Shown here: piece by piece, positions 25,908 to 34,455 of the stretch
How positions within the stretch are numbered: position 1 is the first letter of the stretch
Layout: the number at the start of each line of letters is the position of its first letter
NCBI GenBank assembly: GCA_023383795.1
Contig: JAHDYJ010000015.1
Span: forward strand, 1-60,556
Source of the DNA: Burkholderiales bacterium
GTDB taxonomy: Bacteria > Pseudomonadota > Gammaproteobacteria > Burkholderiales > SG8-39
Length of the DNA stretch: 60,556 nucleotides
Direction of reading: 5' to 3'
The notes under the pieces: generated by a model
Told to the model about the DNA's origin: nothing
What the model saw: only the letters and a program-made list of their open reading frames with translations
The model's database searches: none
Made by a program: the position numbers and the translations under genes

Positions 25908-26306
25908 TCAGCGGACCGCCTTCAGGCCGAAGTGCCGCTCGAAGGGCTCGAAATCCCGGTCACTGTGGAGAAGCGGGATCCGGTGGCGAATGCAGAATCC
26001 GGCGATGAGCGCATCGACTCCGCCACGCACGGTGACGCCCCGCGCTCGTAGCTGCCGGTATAGACCGGCCGCGCCGATCGCGGCATCGTAGCCGCCCAGG
26101 GTGACACAGGGCAGACCATCGAACACCCGCCGCGCGGCGTCGAAATCTCGCTGAACCGGGAAGCCTTGGAGTACCTCCGCCACGATGAGATCGCCGGCGA
26201 CGACGGTTTCGCCGCCCACGAGGAGGCGCCGCAACGCCTTGACCGGCGCCGCGTCGGCGCCGCCACGGAAGAACTCGATCCAGACGCTGGAGTCGACGAG
26301 GATCAC
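25908..26306 (-). CDS. vapC: VapC PIN-domain RNase toxin
   Basis: This 132-residue PIN protein has the acidic residues of an active VapC: Asp in MILVDSSVW, Glu in IVAEVLQGF, Asp in GGVDALIAGF and Asp in LLHSDRDFEPF. VapC toxins cleave tRNA or other RNA. The GTG start overlaps the vapB stop by 4 nt (GTGA), so expression is coupled. Both genes look intact. An inverted repeat upstream of vapB fits the normal VapBC autoregulation. Confidence 0.92.
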   Translation of the reverse strand: MILVDSSVWIEFFRGGADAAPVKALRRLLVGGETVVAGDLIVAEVLQGFPVQRDFDAARRVFDGLPCVTLGGYDAAIGAAGLYRQLRARGVTVRGGVDALIAGFCIRHRIPLLHSDRDFEPFERHFGLKAVR

Positions 26307-26524
26307 CGCTCGCGACGCATCGCGTCGAGGTCACCCTTCCAGCGAAGCTTCCCCTGGAGCGACATGATGTACTCGTAGTGCTTCTGGCGCGCGAGCAGCC
26401 GCAGACCGGCCTCGATCGCTTCGCGCTTGGTCCTGAAACCGCCCGCTTCCATGGCCTCCTTCACGAGCGCATCGTCGAGCACGACATTCGTGCGGGTGCT
26501 TCGAGCGCTGCGGTTCTTCGCCAT
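26303..26524 (-). CDS. vapB: VapB-type antitoxin
   Basis: The 73-residue protein has a short basic ribbon-helix-helix start (RTNVVLDDALVKEAMEAGG) followed by FRTKREAIEAGLRLLARQ, typical of VapB antitoxins of the DUF2191 type. The ATG at 26524 has GGAGG 6 nt upstream; longer in-frame extensions are not credible. It sits directly before vapC, overlapping by 4 nt, and is expected to neutralise VapC and repress the operon through the palindrome at 26533-26567. Confidence 0.9.
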   Translation of the reverse strand: MAKNRSARSTRTNVVLDDALVKEAMEAGGFRTKREAIEAGLRLLARQKHYEYIMSLQGKLRWKGDLDAMRRER

Positions 26525-26532
26525 CTCGACCT

Positions 26533-26567
26533 CCGATGTGTATGTCCGCGACATTCTTACACATCGG
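26533..26567. promoter_or_regulatory. vapBC operator palindrome
   Basis: The arms CCGATGTGTA (26533-26542) and TACACATCGG (26558-26567) are perfect inverse complements with a 15-bp spacer. The repeat begins 9 bp upstream of the vapB ATG and its left arm contains the ribosome-binding site. This is the usual place for VapB binding. Confidence 0.65.
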
Positions 26568-26829
26568 GCGCCAAGCGGAAAGACCCGCCTCTTGCGTCCG
26601 CGGACACCTGCACACAAGACCGACTTCGGAATCGAGGCCGCGCGGTCGGACGGCGGTTCGCCGAGCCCCCGAGTGGGCTGCCGCCGTATGAGCCGCGACC
26701 TCTGCCGCCACTTCCCTGCCGCGCTGTCGCGCCGCAGGTTCGCGACGGCGCAGGCGTGAAGGGGCGCACAGGTCCGTTCCCCGGAGACGCGCATCGCGCT
26801 CCCGGCGCGGGCGCGGCGGGCACAGACAC

Positions 26830-27068
26830 TCAGAGGTGGCGCACCGCGCGCCGCGCCATGTAGAGCGCGGCGCGCTCGGGGGCGAGCGCGCGCAGGCGCT
26901 CGCGCTGCGCGCCGAGGCGCCGCGAGGCGCCGCCCTTCTCCAGCTCGGCGCGCTCGCCGAGCAGCCGCGCCGCGGCGGCCGGTGCGACGGCGCGAGCCGG
27001 CCTTGCGCGAAGATCAGGGCGAAGAGCACCGCGTTGGTGGCGAGCACCACGCGCGGTGCGCGGCTCAC
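26830..27068 (-). pseudogene. broken PIN-domain toxin start behind an AbrB-type antitoxin
   Basis: A GTG at 27068 overlaps the stop of the AbrB-type gene by 4 nt (GTGA). It opens with RVVLATNAVLFALIFAQGRLA, which matches the first strand and helix of PIN_3 toxins except that the catalytic DTN is ATN. After that the frame turns into low-complexity Arg/Ala/Pro sequence. Another frame carries a helical stretch ending at 26830. A frameshift plus the Asp-to-Ala change imply a dead toxin. Confidence 0.45.
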
Positions 27069-27331
27069 TTCTTCCTGCTCCCGGGCGACGGCCGCCTCGC
27101 CCACGCGACCGCGTCGGCAACGTCCCGTTCGGTCAGCTCGAGCTCGGCGAGCTTGGCGCGCACCGCGTCGGCTCGCTGGATGCGCACCGGCGTGAGGATG
27201 ATCCGCCCGTCGCGCGCCTCGACCTCGAAATACTCCGCCGCGCCCACGGCGTCGGTGATGCGCTTCGGCAGCGTGAGCTGGTTCTTTGCAGTGACTTTGC
27301 AGGCACTGGCGAGCTCCCCCGGTCTACTCAA
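27065..27331 (-). CDS. SpoVT-AbrB-type antitoxin
   Basis: The N-terminal swapped-hairpin signature is clear (CKVTAKNQLTLPKRITDAVG, then EVEARDGRIILTPVRI). A helical C-terminus (LAELELTERDVADAVAWARR) would wrap a PIN toxin. The first usable start is the TTG at 27331. The downstream PIN frame is broken, so this may be an orphan DNA-binding antitoxin. Length (88 residues) is normal for the family. Confidence 0.75.
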   Translation of the reverse strand: MSRPGELASACKVTAKNQLTLPKRITDAVGAAEYFEVEARDGRIILTPVRIQRADAVRAKLAELELTERDVADAVAWARRPSPGSRKK

Positions 27332-27351
27332 GGAAGTAAGGGTCCCTTACA

Positions 27352-27597
27352 TTACCACCTGATCGAGCCGGCGACAGTCCCCAAGGACCGCCTCTCCTCC
27401 GCTCCGGTCAATCGATCGAGCACCGCAAGGAGCTCGTCGACGCGGTCGGCGGGGACGCCGAATTCCGGGCGGCGCAGCACCTCTTCGTATTCCTGCCGGA
27501 TCGCCTCGTCGAAGGCGGGCTCGAGGCCGCCCGCAAGCACGGCCTCGACGATCCACCCGGGCGGTCCCGCGGCCGATGGCAGTCGGGCCACCAGGGC
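27352..27597 (-). pseudogene. PIN_3-family toxin fragment
   Basis: About 80 codons encode the central part of a PIN toxin: SAAGPPGWIVEAVLAGGLEP, DEAIRQEYEEVLRRPEFG and PADRVDELLAVLDRL are typical of the family's middle helices. The N-terminal catalytic strand and the C-terminal third are missing, and the frame ends early in SIRW. It lies just upstream of the AbrB-type gene and marks a second decayed toxin-antitoxin unit. The 260 bp before it show no clear antitoxin. Confidence 0.5.
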
Positions 27598-27857
27598 GAG
27601 CGGCAGTGAGCGCACGGGTAACCTCGCCTGCCTGCTCGGCGCGCTCAGTGCTCCACCGGCCGGGCAAGCAACTCCGCGACGGCGACGATGCCGGCGCTTC
27701 ACCTCGATCGCGGCGAGCTGCTCCATGGCGCGCACGAGGCAGCTCACCTCGCGTCTGCCCGCGCGACCGCAGAGGAGCTCGCATGCGCCGGATCCGCCGC
27801 GAGCATGCAGGCACGAGCGCTCTGCGCCGCTGCTGCGCGCGTGTTGCACGCGCCAGA

Positions 27858-29138
27858 TCAGAGCTCGGGCATGCGCACCCGCACCGTGTAGCGCAGCGCC
27901 TCGTCGAGGTCGACGACGCGCACGACGAGCACGCCGCCCTCGCGCTCGGGCAGCTTCGGAAAGTAGACGACGCCGCTTCGCTGCGCGCCGCCGGCGGCGA
28001 TGCCGTCGGCGAGCGTCTCGGCCGACACCGCGTCGCTCCAGGCGGCGAACTCGTGCCGGTGGCGCTCGAGCTCCGCGGCGCTCACCAGCGCGGCGAAGAG
28101 CGCGGGCAGCGCCGCGACGCCGACGCCGGGCGCGACCACCATCCCGAATGGGAGCCGGGTGATCAGCGCCGCCGCGACCTGCGGCGGCAGCGGCTCCAGG
28201 GGCACCTCCGACCCCGCGTGCCACTCGATGTCGGCAGGGTCGAGCGCGAGTCGGTGCGTCGAGGCGTTCTCCAGGGTGAGCCGCACGGCGACGAGGTTCG
28301 GCTCAGCGGCGGCGGCCTCTTCGGAGAGGTCCTTCGGCGGCTTCGGGATCGGCGCGCGCTCCGCGCGGAGCGCGAAAGCGCCGGCGTAGCTCGCCAGCGC
28401 GCCCCGCTGCTCCGGGCCGAGGGCGCTCGTCGTCTGCCGCTCAGGCGCGACGTCGGTGCCCGCCACTGGTTCGCCCCTGCGCCACCGGATGAGCTCGGGC
28501 ACGCGCTCGAAGCTTCGCGCGAAGCTCGCGGTGGCGGCCTCGATCGCGCGCCGTGGCGCCTCGATGTTGATCGCGGCCTCGCCCCGGGGCGGCGGCGGCG
28601 AGTCCTTCGTGCGCGCCCGCAGCTCGGCGTCGAGGTCGAACTGCCCGAAACCGCGCACGGTCCAGCGCGCGATCGCCGCGCCGTCGGCGCCGGTCAGCGC
28701 GAAGCGGTACTGGACCTCGGCGTAGTACGGCCCGTGCATGCGCCGCGACGCGTTGAGGTAGTCGAACGCGGAGATGGTGGGCTCGAGCAACGCTACGGCG
28801 CCGTCCGCGCGGGCGAGCGCGGCAAGCTCCTCGCGCGAGCCCACCTCGCGCGGCGCGGCGAAGAGCCGCGCGTAGGTCTCTCTGAGCACCCTGTCGCTCG
28901 CCTCGCCGAGCTTGAGGGGGAGGACGTAGCCCTGGGCGTAGGGCTCGATCGGCTGCTCGCGCTCGCGGAACGACTGCGGGTGGAAGAAGGCGATCGGGCG
29001 CGCGATCGGCGCGGCCGCGGGCGGCGCCGCCGAGCGCACCTCGAGGGACACCGGCTCGTGCGCGCAGCCCCCGAGCGCCAGGGTCAGCGCCGCGGCGGCC
29101 CCGAGACGGGCGGCGGCGCGGCGCATGGCGATCTTCAT
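27858..29138 (-). CDS. hypothetical lipoprotein
   Basis: The 426-residue product starts with a lipoprotein signal peptide (LGAAAALTLALGGCAH, Cys of the lipobox). I do not recognise the mature domain. It is Ala-rich and mixed alpha/beta, with a possible hydrophobic segment near LPFGMVVAPGVGVAALPALF and a C-terminal beta-rich part (GVVYFPKLPEREGGVLVVRVVDLD). The ATG at 29138 follows GGGAGA; a GTG lies one codon upstream. It is likely anchored in the outer or inner membrane. Its neighbours give no functional clue. Confidence 0.75.
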   Translation of the reverse strand: MKIAMRRAAARLGAAAALTLALGGCAHEPVSLEVRSAAPPAAAPIARPIAFFHPQSFREREQPIEPYAQGYVLPLKLGEASDRVLRETYARLFAAPREVGSREELAALARADGAVALLEPTISAFDYLNASRRMHGPYYAEVQYRFALTGADGAAIARWTVRGFGQFDLDAELRARTKDSPPPPRGEAAINIEAPRRAIEAATASFARSFERVPELIRWRRGEPVAGTDVAPERQTTSALGPEQRGALASYAGAFALRAERAPIPKPPKDLSEEAAAAEPNLVAVRLTLENASTHRLALDPADIEWHAGSEVPLEPLPPQVAAALITRLPFGMVVAPGVGVAALPALFAALVSAAELERHRHEFAAWSDAVSAETLADGIAAGGAQRSGVVYFPKLPEREGGVLVVRVVDLDEALRYTVRVRMPEL

Positions 29139-29244
29139 CACTTGTCTCCCTTGGAGCAGACTCGATCGGTCTCAGGCTAGCAGGCGGATGGGCGCGCCTC
29201 TTGATCTTCCGCAAGCGCGATCGCACCTGACGTAGAGGCACGCC

Positions 29245-29271
29245 TTGGCCGGCCTCGGCAGGGTCTAGAAT
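29245..29271 (+). promoter_or_regulatory. possible near-leaderless promoter of the HhH gene
   Basis: TTGGCC (29245-29250) and TAGAAT (29266-29271) are 15 nt apart. Transcription would begin about 5 nt before the ATG at 29281. The short spacer and imperfect -35 make this tentative. Confidence 0.3.
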
Positions 29272-29280
29272 GCGGCGGGA

Positions 29281-30180
29281 ATGGGCACGCCGGCGACCAG
29301 GCAGGAGCGAACAACGCGCGCACGGAAGTCGCAGGCGTCCGAGGCGCAGATCGCCTCCGCGCTGCGCCAGGCGGCCGAGCTCCTGCACGCGCAGGGGGCG
29401 AATCCGTTCCGCGTCGGCGCGTATCGCAAGGCCGCCGACACCGTCGAGGGGCTCGCGGGCGAGCTCGTCGCGCTGTACGAGGCGAAGGGCGCGGCGGGGC
29501 TAGACGCGCTGCCGGGCATCGGGCCGGGCATCGCCGCGGCGATCCGCGAGATGCTGGAGACCGGCCGCTGGTCGCAGCTCGAGCGGCTGCGCGGCAGCGT
29601 CGATCCGGAGATGCTCTTTCGCACGATTCCGGGTGTGGGGACAGAGCTCGCGCGGCGCATCCACGATGCGCTGCACGTCGACACGCTGGAGGAGCTCGAG
29701 ACCGCCGCGCACGACGGGCGCCTGGACGGCGTGGAGGGCGTCGGCAAGCGCCGCGCGGCTTCGATCCGCGCAAGCCTCGCGGAGATGCTCGACCGGCGGC
29801 GCCTCGCGCGCCGTTCAGCGCCGCAAGAGGCCGCCGCCGAGCCCTCGGTGGCGGTGCTGCTCGCGATCGACGCCGAGTACCGCGAGAAGGCCGAAGCCGA
29901 CGCGCTCCCCAGGATCGCGCCCAAGCGCTTCAACCCGAAGGGCGAAGCGTGGCTGCCGATCCTGCACGCGACGCGCGGCGAGTGGCATTTCACGGCGCTC
30001 TTCTCGAACACCGCGCGCGCGCACGAGCTCGGCAGGACGCGCGACTGGGTGGTGATCTACTTCTACGACAGCGACCACGTCGAGCGCCAGCGCACGGTCG
30101 TCACCGAGACGCGCGGAGCGTTCGCGGGCAGGCGGGTCGTGCGGGGGCGCGAAGAAGAGTGCGCGCAGCACGATCTATAG
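29281..30180 (+). CDS. helix-hairpin-helix protein resembling the N-terminus of DNA polymerase X
   Basis: Residues 20-90 match the 8-kDa DNA-binding domain of family X polymerases (QAAELLHAQGANPFRVGAYRK). Helix-hairpin-helix motifs follow: LPGIGPGIAAAI, IPGVGTELARRI and VEGVGKRRAASI. The nucleotidyltransferase palm and PHP exonuclease domains of bacterial PolX are absent. The C-terminal 110 residues form another domain (FNPKGEAWLPILHATRGEWH, VVIYFYDSDHVERQRTVV) of unknown role. A DNA-binding repair accessory is likely. It converges with the DUF4143 gene, whose stop is 18 bp away. Confidence 0.8.
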   Translation: MGTPATRQERTTRARKSQASEAQIASALRQAAELLHAQGANPFRVGAYRKAADTVEGLAGELVALYEAKGAAGLDALPGIGPGIAAAIREMLETGRWSQLERLRGSVDPEMLFRTIPGVGTELARRIHDALHVDTLEELETAAHDGRLDGVEGVGKRRAASIRASLAEMLDRRRLARRSAPQEAAAEPSVAVLLAIDAEYREKAEADALPRIAPKRFNPKGEAWLPILHATRGEWHFTALFSNTARAHELGRTRDWVVIYFYDSDHVERQRTVVTETRGAFAGRRVVRGREEECAQHDL

Positions 30181-30197
30181 GCGCCGATTGATCGGCG

Positions 30198-31388
30198 TCA
30201 GCGCACCCAGTCGGCCACGGGCCGCGCGAGGAACTCGGCGACCTCGATCCCGCCCCCACCGACGAGCAGCTTGCGTCTCGGCTTGAAGACCGCCGCGAAC
30301 TCCTCGATTCCGGGATGGGCCTCCCGTACGCGACCGGTCTTGACCTCGATCGCCGTGAGGAGCTTGCCCGCCCGCACCACGAAGTCGACTTCGCGATTGC
30401 GCTCGCGCCAGTAGTAGAGCTCGCAAGTGCCGGCGGCAGCCGCGTTCGCGAGATGGGCGCCGACCGCCGATTCCACCAGGCGGCCCCAGAGCGCCGGGTC
30501 GGCGCGCGCTTCCTCGAGCGTGAGCCCCGAAGGGGCGGTCATCAACGCGGTGTTGAGCACCTGGAGCTTCGGGCTCGACCCGCGCTGCCGCGCCGAGGCG
30601 CCGGCGTACTTCTGCAGCCCGGTGAGCATGCCTGCGCCCGAGAGCAGCTCGAGGTAATGCGCGAGCGTCGTCGCGTTCCCGGCGTCCTGGAGCTGGCCGA
30701 GCATCTTGGTGTACGAGAGCACCTGTCCGGAGTAGCGGCAGCCGAGCTCGAAAAGCCGGCGCAGCAGCGCAGGCTTGTCTACCCGCGTGAGGAGCAGGAC
30801 GTCCCGCGAAATCGTCGTCTCGATCAGCGAGTCGATCACGTAGCGCGCCCAGCGCGCGGGGTCGGCCACGAGCGGCGCGGCGCCGGGATAGCCGCCATAG
30901 AAGACATAGCGGTCGGGGTCCCAATCGAAACCGTCGCGCATTTCCGCGAACGACCAGTGGGGCAAATGCAGGACTTCGAAGCGCCCAGCGAGGCTCTCGG
31001 TCAGGCCGCGCTGAACGAGCAGCGGCGCGGATCCCAGGAGGACCACCTTGAGCGGCGTACGCGCGGCGGTGTCCTCGTCCCAGAGCCGCTTCACCGCCTC
31101 GGACCATTGCGGTATCTTCTGCACTTCGTCGAGAACCAGCACGGCACCGGCGCGACCGGCGTTGCGCGCGGCCAGGCGCGCAGCCGTCCACTGCTGCTCG
31201 ATCCATTCGCCGCCACGCAACGTCGGTTCATCGGCGCTCGCGTAGCGGATCGGATGTCCGGAGGCCTCCGCGACCTGGCGTACGAGCGTCGTCTTGCCGA
31301 CCTGCCGCGGGCCGGTCACCGCCTGGAGGAATCGGCGCGGCTCGCCGAGACGGCGCGACAAGACCTCGGCCTGGGGGCGGGTGTACAC
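30198..31388 (-). CDS. AAA_14/DUF4143 ATPase
   Basis: The 396-residue protein has Walker A GPRQVGKTT (26-34), Walker B VLVLDEVQKIPQW and the arginine-finger region ESLAGRFEVLHL typical of AAA_14. A DUF4143 C-terminus follows, with a PD-(D/E)XK-like pattern (REVDFVVRAGK, then AIEVKTGR). These ATPases are common, mobile and often found among toxin-antitoxin or defence genes; their role is unsettled. The start region is preceded by a tandem double palindrome (31405-31444), probably its operator. Confidence 0.88.
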   Translation of the reverse strand: MYTRPQAEVLSRRLGEPRRFLQAVTGPRQVGKTTLVRQVAEASGHPIRYASADEPTLRGGEWIEQQWTAARLAARNAGRAGAVLVLDEVQKIPQWSEAVKRLWDEDTAARTPLKVVLLGSAPLLVQRGLTESLAGRFEVLHLPHWSFAEMRDGFDWDPDRYVFYGGYPGAAPLVADPARWARYVIDSLIETTISRDVLLLTRVDKPALLRRLFELGCRYSGQVLSYTKMLGQLQDAGNATTLAHYLELLSGAGMLTGLQKYAGASARQRGSSPKLQVLNTALMTAPSGLTLEEARADPALWGRLVESAVGAHLANAAAAGTCELYYWRERNREVDFVVRAGKLLTAIEVKTGRVREAHPGIEEFAAVFKPRRKLLVGGGGIEVAEFLARPVADWVR

Positions 31389-31404
31389 GGCGGCTTCTGA
31401 AATT

Positions 31405-31444
31405 TACTCAATATGTTGAGTATTTTTACTCAATGTGTTGAGTA
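31405..31444. promoter_or_regulatory. tandem double palindrome upstream of the DUF4143 gene
   Basis: Two 18-bp palindromes, TACTCAA-tatg-TTGAGTA (31405-31422) and TACTCAA-tgtg-TTGAGTA (31427-31444), are separated by TTTT, so the sites repeat every 22 bp. They lie 17 bp upstream of the gene's ATG. This AT-rich block stands out sharply from the GC-rich surroundings. The same architecture recurs at 34617-34656. Confidence 0.65.
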
Positions 31445-31624
31445 AATGCAAGCGCTGTCGCTGGGCGGCGAACCGGCCCGCGCCGCGCGGCGACGCTCGT
31501 TTCGCACCGACGTGAGATCGCGCGCAAGCGCCGAGGAGACGCTCGCGTGGGAACGGCGGCGCGCCGCCGGCTTGGCGCGGACCGGGTCCGCGGTGCGGCG
31601 CGCCGCCGCCGCGCTCGCCGCGCC

Positions 31625-33085
31625 TTACCTCACGGTCCTCTGCCGGGGCCGTTTCTGCGCTCGCCGCCGGCGTCCCGGATCGCCCGCGCTCGCTCTCCGA
31701 GCTCCTGACGGCGCTCGTTCACGAGGTCCCGCTCGGGCGCTTTCCGGAACCCGCGTCCGGGTCGGCGGCACGGTCTTCTCCTTCTTCGCGCGCGGAGTGA
31801 CCGCGCGGCGGCTTGCCGGGGCGTTGCGCTTGGCGGCCGGCCGCCGGGGCGCGCGGCCGAGGAGTCCGATCATCTCCTCGACGCAGGCGTCGGCGAACGC
31901 GGCGTCGTTGATGTGGTGCGGAAGCTCGCGGATCACGCCGTCCGGCAGGTACCGTGCGAGCGTGTCGACGAAGACGCGGTCCGTGTCCGGCTGCGCCCAC
32001 GCGCCGCGCTCGTTGCCGGCGAGGTCGTAGGTCTTGCGGCCGACGAGCTGGCTCATCCCGAGGCGCGGGATCAGGACCCGGACCGGACCCTTCGCCGCGC
32101 GCAGCCGCTCGCCGATCAGCGCGCCGAGCGCGGCGAACTCCTGCGCATTCGTGCGCATCAGCAGGATCTCGACGTTGTACTGGAAGAACTCGCGGTCGCG
32201 GTACTTCTCCGGCACCTGCCCCACCCACCAGTTGGTGAAGTCGAGGCAGCCGGGCGCCACCACCTGCGGCAGTCCGGCGGCGCCGGCGGCGGTGAGGCGT
32301 CCCTCGCCCGCGCTGTAGACGCCGCCGGTAAGGAGATCGGTGAGCTCCGAGATCGTGAGATCGATCACGCCGGCGAGCTCGCCCGAGGCGGCGAGCTGCT
32401 CGAGCGCGCGGCCGCCGGGGCCCGAGGCGTGGAAGTGGATGACTTCGTAGCCCGCGGCCTCGAGCCGCGCGGTGATGCGGTCGACCGCCGGCTGGGTGTT
32501 GCCGAACGAGGAGACGCCGATCAGCGGCACGCGGCGTGCCGCGCGCCGCGCGCTGCGCGTGCGCGCCATGCCCGCGAGCGCGCGGGCCGCGTTCGCCATC
32601 GCGGCGCGCGTGATCCGGTTGAGCGAGATGTCGCCGATGGTCGGGAACATCGCGATGTCGCTCTCGGCGACGTACCACTGCACGGCGGCGGTGGCCGCGA
32701 CCGGCGTCACCATCGCCTTCGGCAGCCCGAGCGGCAGCGTGCGCATGATGGCGCAGGCCATGGTCGAGCCGTTGGCGCCGCCGACGCCGATCACCCCGCC
32801 GATGCCGGCGCGCGCGAGCTTCGCGCGCACGATCCGCGTGCCGCCGGCGATCATGTGCTCGGCGGCCTCGGCGCGCGAGAGCTTCGCGAGCGCGTCCCAC
32901 GACGTGCCGGCCGCCGCCGCGACCGCATCGCCGCGGACGTCGGCGAACGCGTGCGCGTGCGGACGCAGCGAGAGATCGACGAGCCAGGGCGCGGCCCCGG
33001 CCCTCGCGAGCGCCTCGCAGACGAAGCGCGCCGCCTCCTGCTTGCTGTCGAGCGTCGCGAGGACCGCGACGTTGACCTTCCTCAC
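31625..33085 (-). CDS. UPF0261/Tm-1-like ATP-binding protein with basic C-terminal tail
   Basis: Residues 1-400 are a complete UPF0261 (Tm-1-like N-terminal) protein. It begins VAVLATLDSKQEAARFVCEA, and has GVIGVGGANGSTMACAIM and CLDFTNWWVGQVPEKYRDR. The tomato Tm-1 protein fuses this domain to a TIM barrel like that of the adjacent gene and binds ATP. Here residues from about 400 on are an Arg/Pro/Ala-rich basic tail of some 85 residues that relatives normally lack, possibly from loss of the original stop. The GTG start directly abuts the TAG of the upstream gene. Enzymatic role unknown. Confidence 0.82.
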   Translation of the reverse strand: MRKVNVAVLATLDSKQEAARFVCEALARAGAAPWLVDLSLRPHAHAFADVRGDAVAAAAGTSWDALAKLSRAEAAEHMIAGGTRIVRAKLARAGIGGVIGVGGANGSTMACAIMRTLPLGLPKAMVTPVAATAAVQWYVAESDIAMFPTIGDISLNRITRAAMANAARALAGMARTRSARRAARRVPLIGVSSFGNTQPAVDRITARLEAAGYEVIHFHASGPGGRALEQLAASGELAGVIDLTISELTDLLTGGVYSAGEGRLTAAGAAGLPQVVAPGCLDFTNWWVGQVPEKYRDREFFQYNVEILLMRTNAQEFAALGALIGERLRAAKGPVRVLIPRLGMSQLVGRKTYDLAGNERGAWAQPDTDRVFVDTLARYLPDGVIRELPHHINDAAFADACVEEMIGLLGRAPRRPAAKRNAPASRRAVTPRAKKEKTVPPTRTRVPESARAGPRERAPSGARRASAGDPGRRRRAQKRPRQRTVR

Positions 33086-33934
33086 CTATCCCGCCTTCGG
33101 CAGCCGCACGTCCTTGAACTGCCGCGCCGCCTCGACCACCGATTGCTCGACCGGGAAGCGCTCGGCCGAGGAGCCGCCGACGTAGCCGTGCAGCCGGGGC
33201 TCCGCCTTCAGGAAGTTCGCGAAATCGGCCGGCGACTCGATCCCGCCGCCGTGGCAGGTGACGATCCGGTCGGGAAACTCACCCGCGAGCGCGTCGATCA
33301 CCGCGGTCGCGCGCGCGTGCGCCGCGGCCGCGTCGAGCACGGTCTTCGAGCCGATGGTGCCGCCCGAGCTGTTGCCGAAGTGCACGATGATATTGTCGAC
33401 GCCGGCGCGCGCCATGGCGAGCGCCTCCTCGGGCGTCGTGCAGAACGCCTTGGTGAAGAGCCCCATGCGCGAGGCCTGCCCCAGCACCTCCACCTCGCGG
33501 GCGAAGCTCATGCCGGTCTCCTCGAGCGTGGTGCGGAACTGGCCGTCGATCAGCGCCACCGTCGGGCAGTTCATCACGCCGTCGTAGCCGGCGGCGGCGA
33601 TGCGCTCGAGGAAGCGGCCCATGTCGCGCGTGGGGTCGACGCAGAGCAGGCCGGCGATCGCCGGGCAGTCGGGCAGCACGTTGAGCAGCGCCCGCTCGCC
33701 GAGCTCGAGCGTGAGCGCGTTCGCGTCGCAGATCGGCAGGTAGCCCGCCATCGAGCTCAGCCCCTGCATGCGGAAGTACGCGAGGCAGTGGGTGGTGACG
33801 AGATCGGCCCCGCCGCGCGCGGCCATCTTGGCCGTGATGCCCGAGCCGCAGAGTGCATCGTAGACCGGCCGCCCGGCGCCGATCTCCGCGCGCAGCCGCG
33901 AAAGAATGGTGTCCCGATCGAACCTCGCCGCCAT
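33086..33934 (-). CDS. phosphoenolpyruvate-hydrolase-like TIM-barrel protein
   Basis: The 282-residue protein belongs to the PEP hydrolase family of TIM barrels (related to isocitrate lyase/PEP mutase folds). Evidence is YDALCGSGITAKMAARGGAD near the start, ATPase-independent barrel strands such as GYDGVMNCPTVALIDG, and IIVHFGNSSGGTIGSK. Its stop abuts the start of the UPF0261 gene with no gap, which fits the known pairing of these domains in Tm-1-like proteins. Substrate is not established. It diverges from the pyrophosphatase gene. Confidence 0.82.
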   Translation of the reverse strand: MAARFDRDTILSRLRAEIGAGRPVYDALCGSGITAKMAARGGADLVTTHCLAYFRMQGLSSMAGYLPICDANALTLELGERALLNVLPDCPAIAGLLCVDPTRDMGRFLERIAAAGYDGVMNCPTVALIDGQFRTTLEETGMSFAREVEVLGQASRMGLFTKAFCTTPEEALAMARAGVDNIIVHFGNSSGGTIGSKTVLDAAAAHARATAVIDALAGEFPDRIVTCHGGGIESPADFANFLKAEPRLHGYVGGSSAERFPVEQSVVEAARQFKDVRLPKAG

Positions 33935-33990
33935 GCCGCTCCTCCTCGCAAGACGTGTCGTGCTAGCCTAGCACAGCGAAATCGAGCGCC

Positions 33991-34455
33991 ATGCGCGTCT
34001 TCATCGAGAACGAGGCCGGCTCGCGCCGCAAGAACACGTACGACGAGCGTACGTTCCGGTGCCTGAGCACGGTCGAGGTGTCGGCGGCCTACCCGTTTCC
34101 CTACGGCTTCGTCCCCGGGACGCTCGGCGGCGACGGCGACGCCGTCGACTGCTTCGTCGTGACCGCCCGGCGCGTTCCGGCCGGGCAGGCGCTCGAGTGC
34201 GACCCGGTAGCGCTGCTCGAGCAGGTCGAGGACGGCGACGTCGATCACAAGCTGCTCGCCGTGCCCGCGGGCGAGCCGGCGCTCGTCGACGAGGCGGCCG
34301 TGGCGGCGTTGCGGCACTTCGCGGCGAACGTGTTCGCGCACGTGCCGGGAAAGCGCATGACGATCGGGCGCCTGCTCGATCGCGCGGCCGCGGAGGCGTA
34401 CCTGCGCGAAGCGCGCGAGCGCCATGCGGACGGCGCGGGCGGCGGGACGGAATAG
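33991..34455 (+). CDS. ppa: family I inorganic pyrophosphatase
   Basis: The 154-residue enzyme has the substrate/metal site of family I PPases: YPFPYGFVPGTLGGDGDAVD with the DXDXXD acidic triad at 48-53, and a later acidic loop EDGDVDHKLLAV. It hydrolyses pyrophosphate to drive biosynthesis. It is slightly shorter than the E. coli enzyme (about 175 residues). The start ATG lies 56 bp from the divergent PEP-hydrolase-like gene. Confidence 0.85.
   Translation: MRVFIENEAGSRRKNTYDERTFRCLSTVEVSAAYPFPYGFVPGTLGGDGDAVDCFVVTARRVPAGQALECDPVALLEQVEDGDVDHKLLAVPAGEPALVDEAAVAALRHFAANVFAHVPGKRMTIGRLLDRAAAEAYLREARERHADGAGGGTE

Noticed and set aside
27598-27857. An antitoxin gene upstream of the headless PIN fragment
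   Set aside because: A short frame ending AELLARPVEH looks antitoxin-like, but it has a stop just before and no start or DNA-binding motif.
31913-34066. 717-codon plus-strand frame across UPF0261 and TIM-barrel genes
   Set aside because: It spans two genuine minus-strand genes and a gap, and its product is Arg/Glu/His-rich noise.
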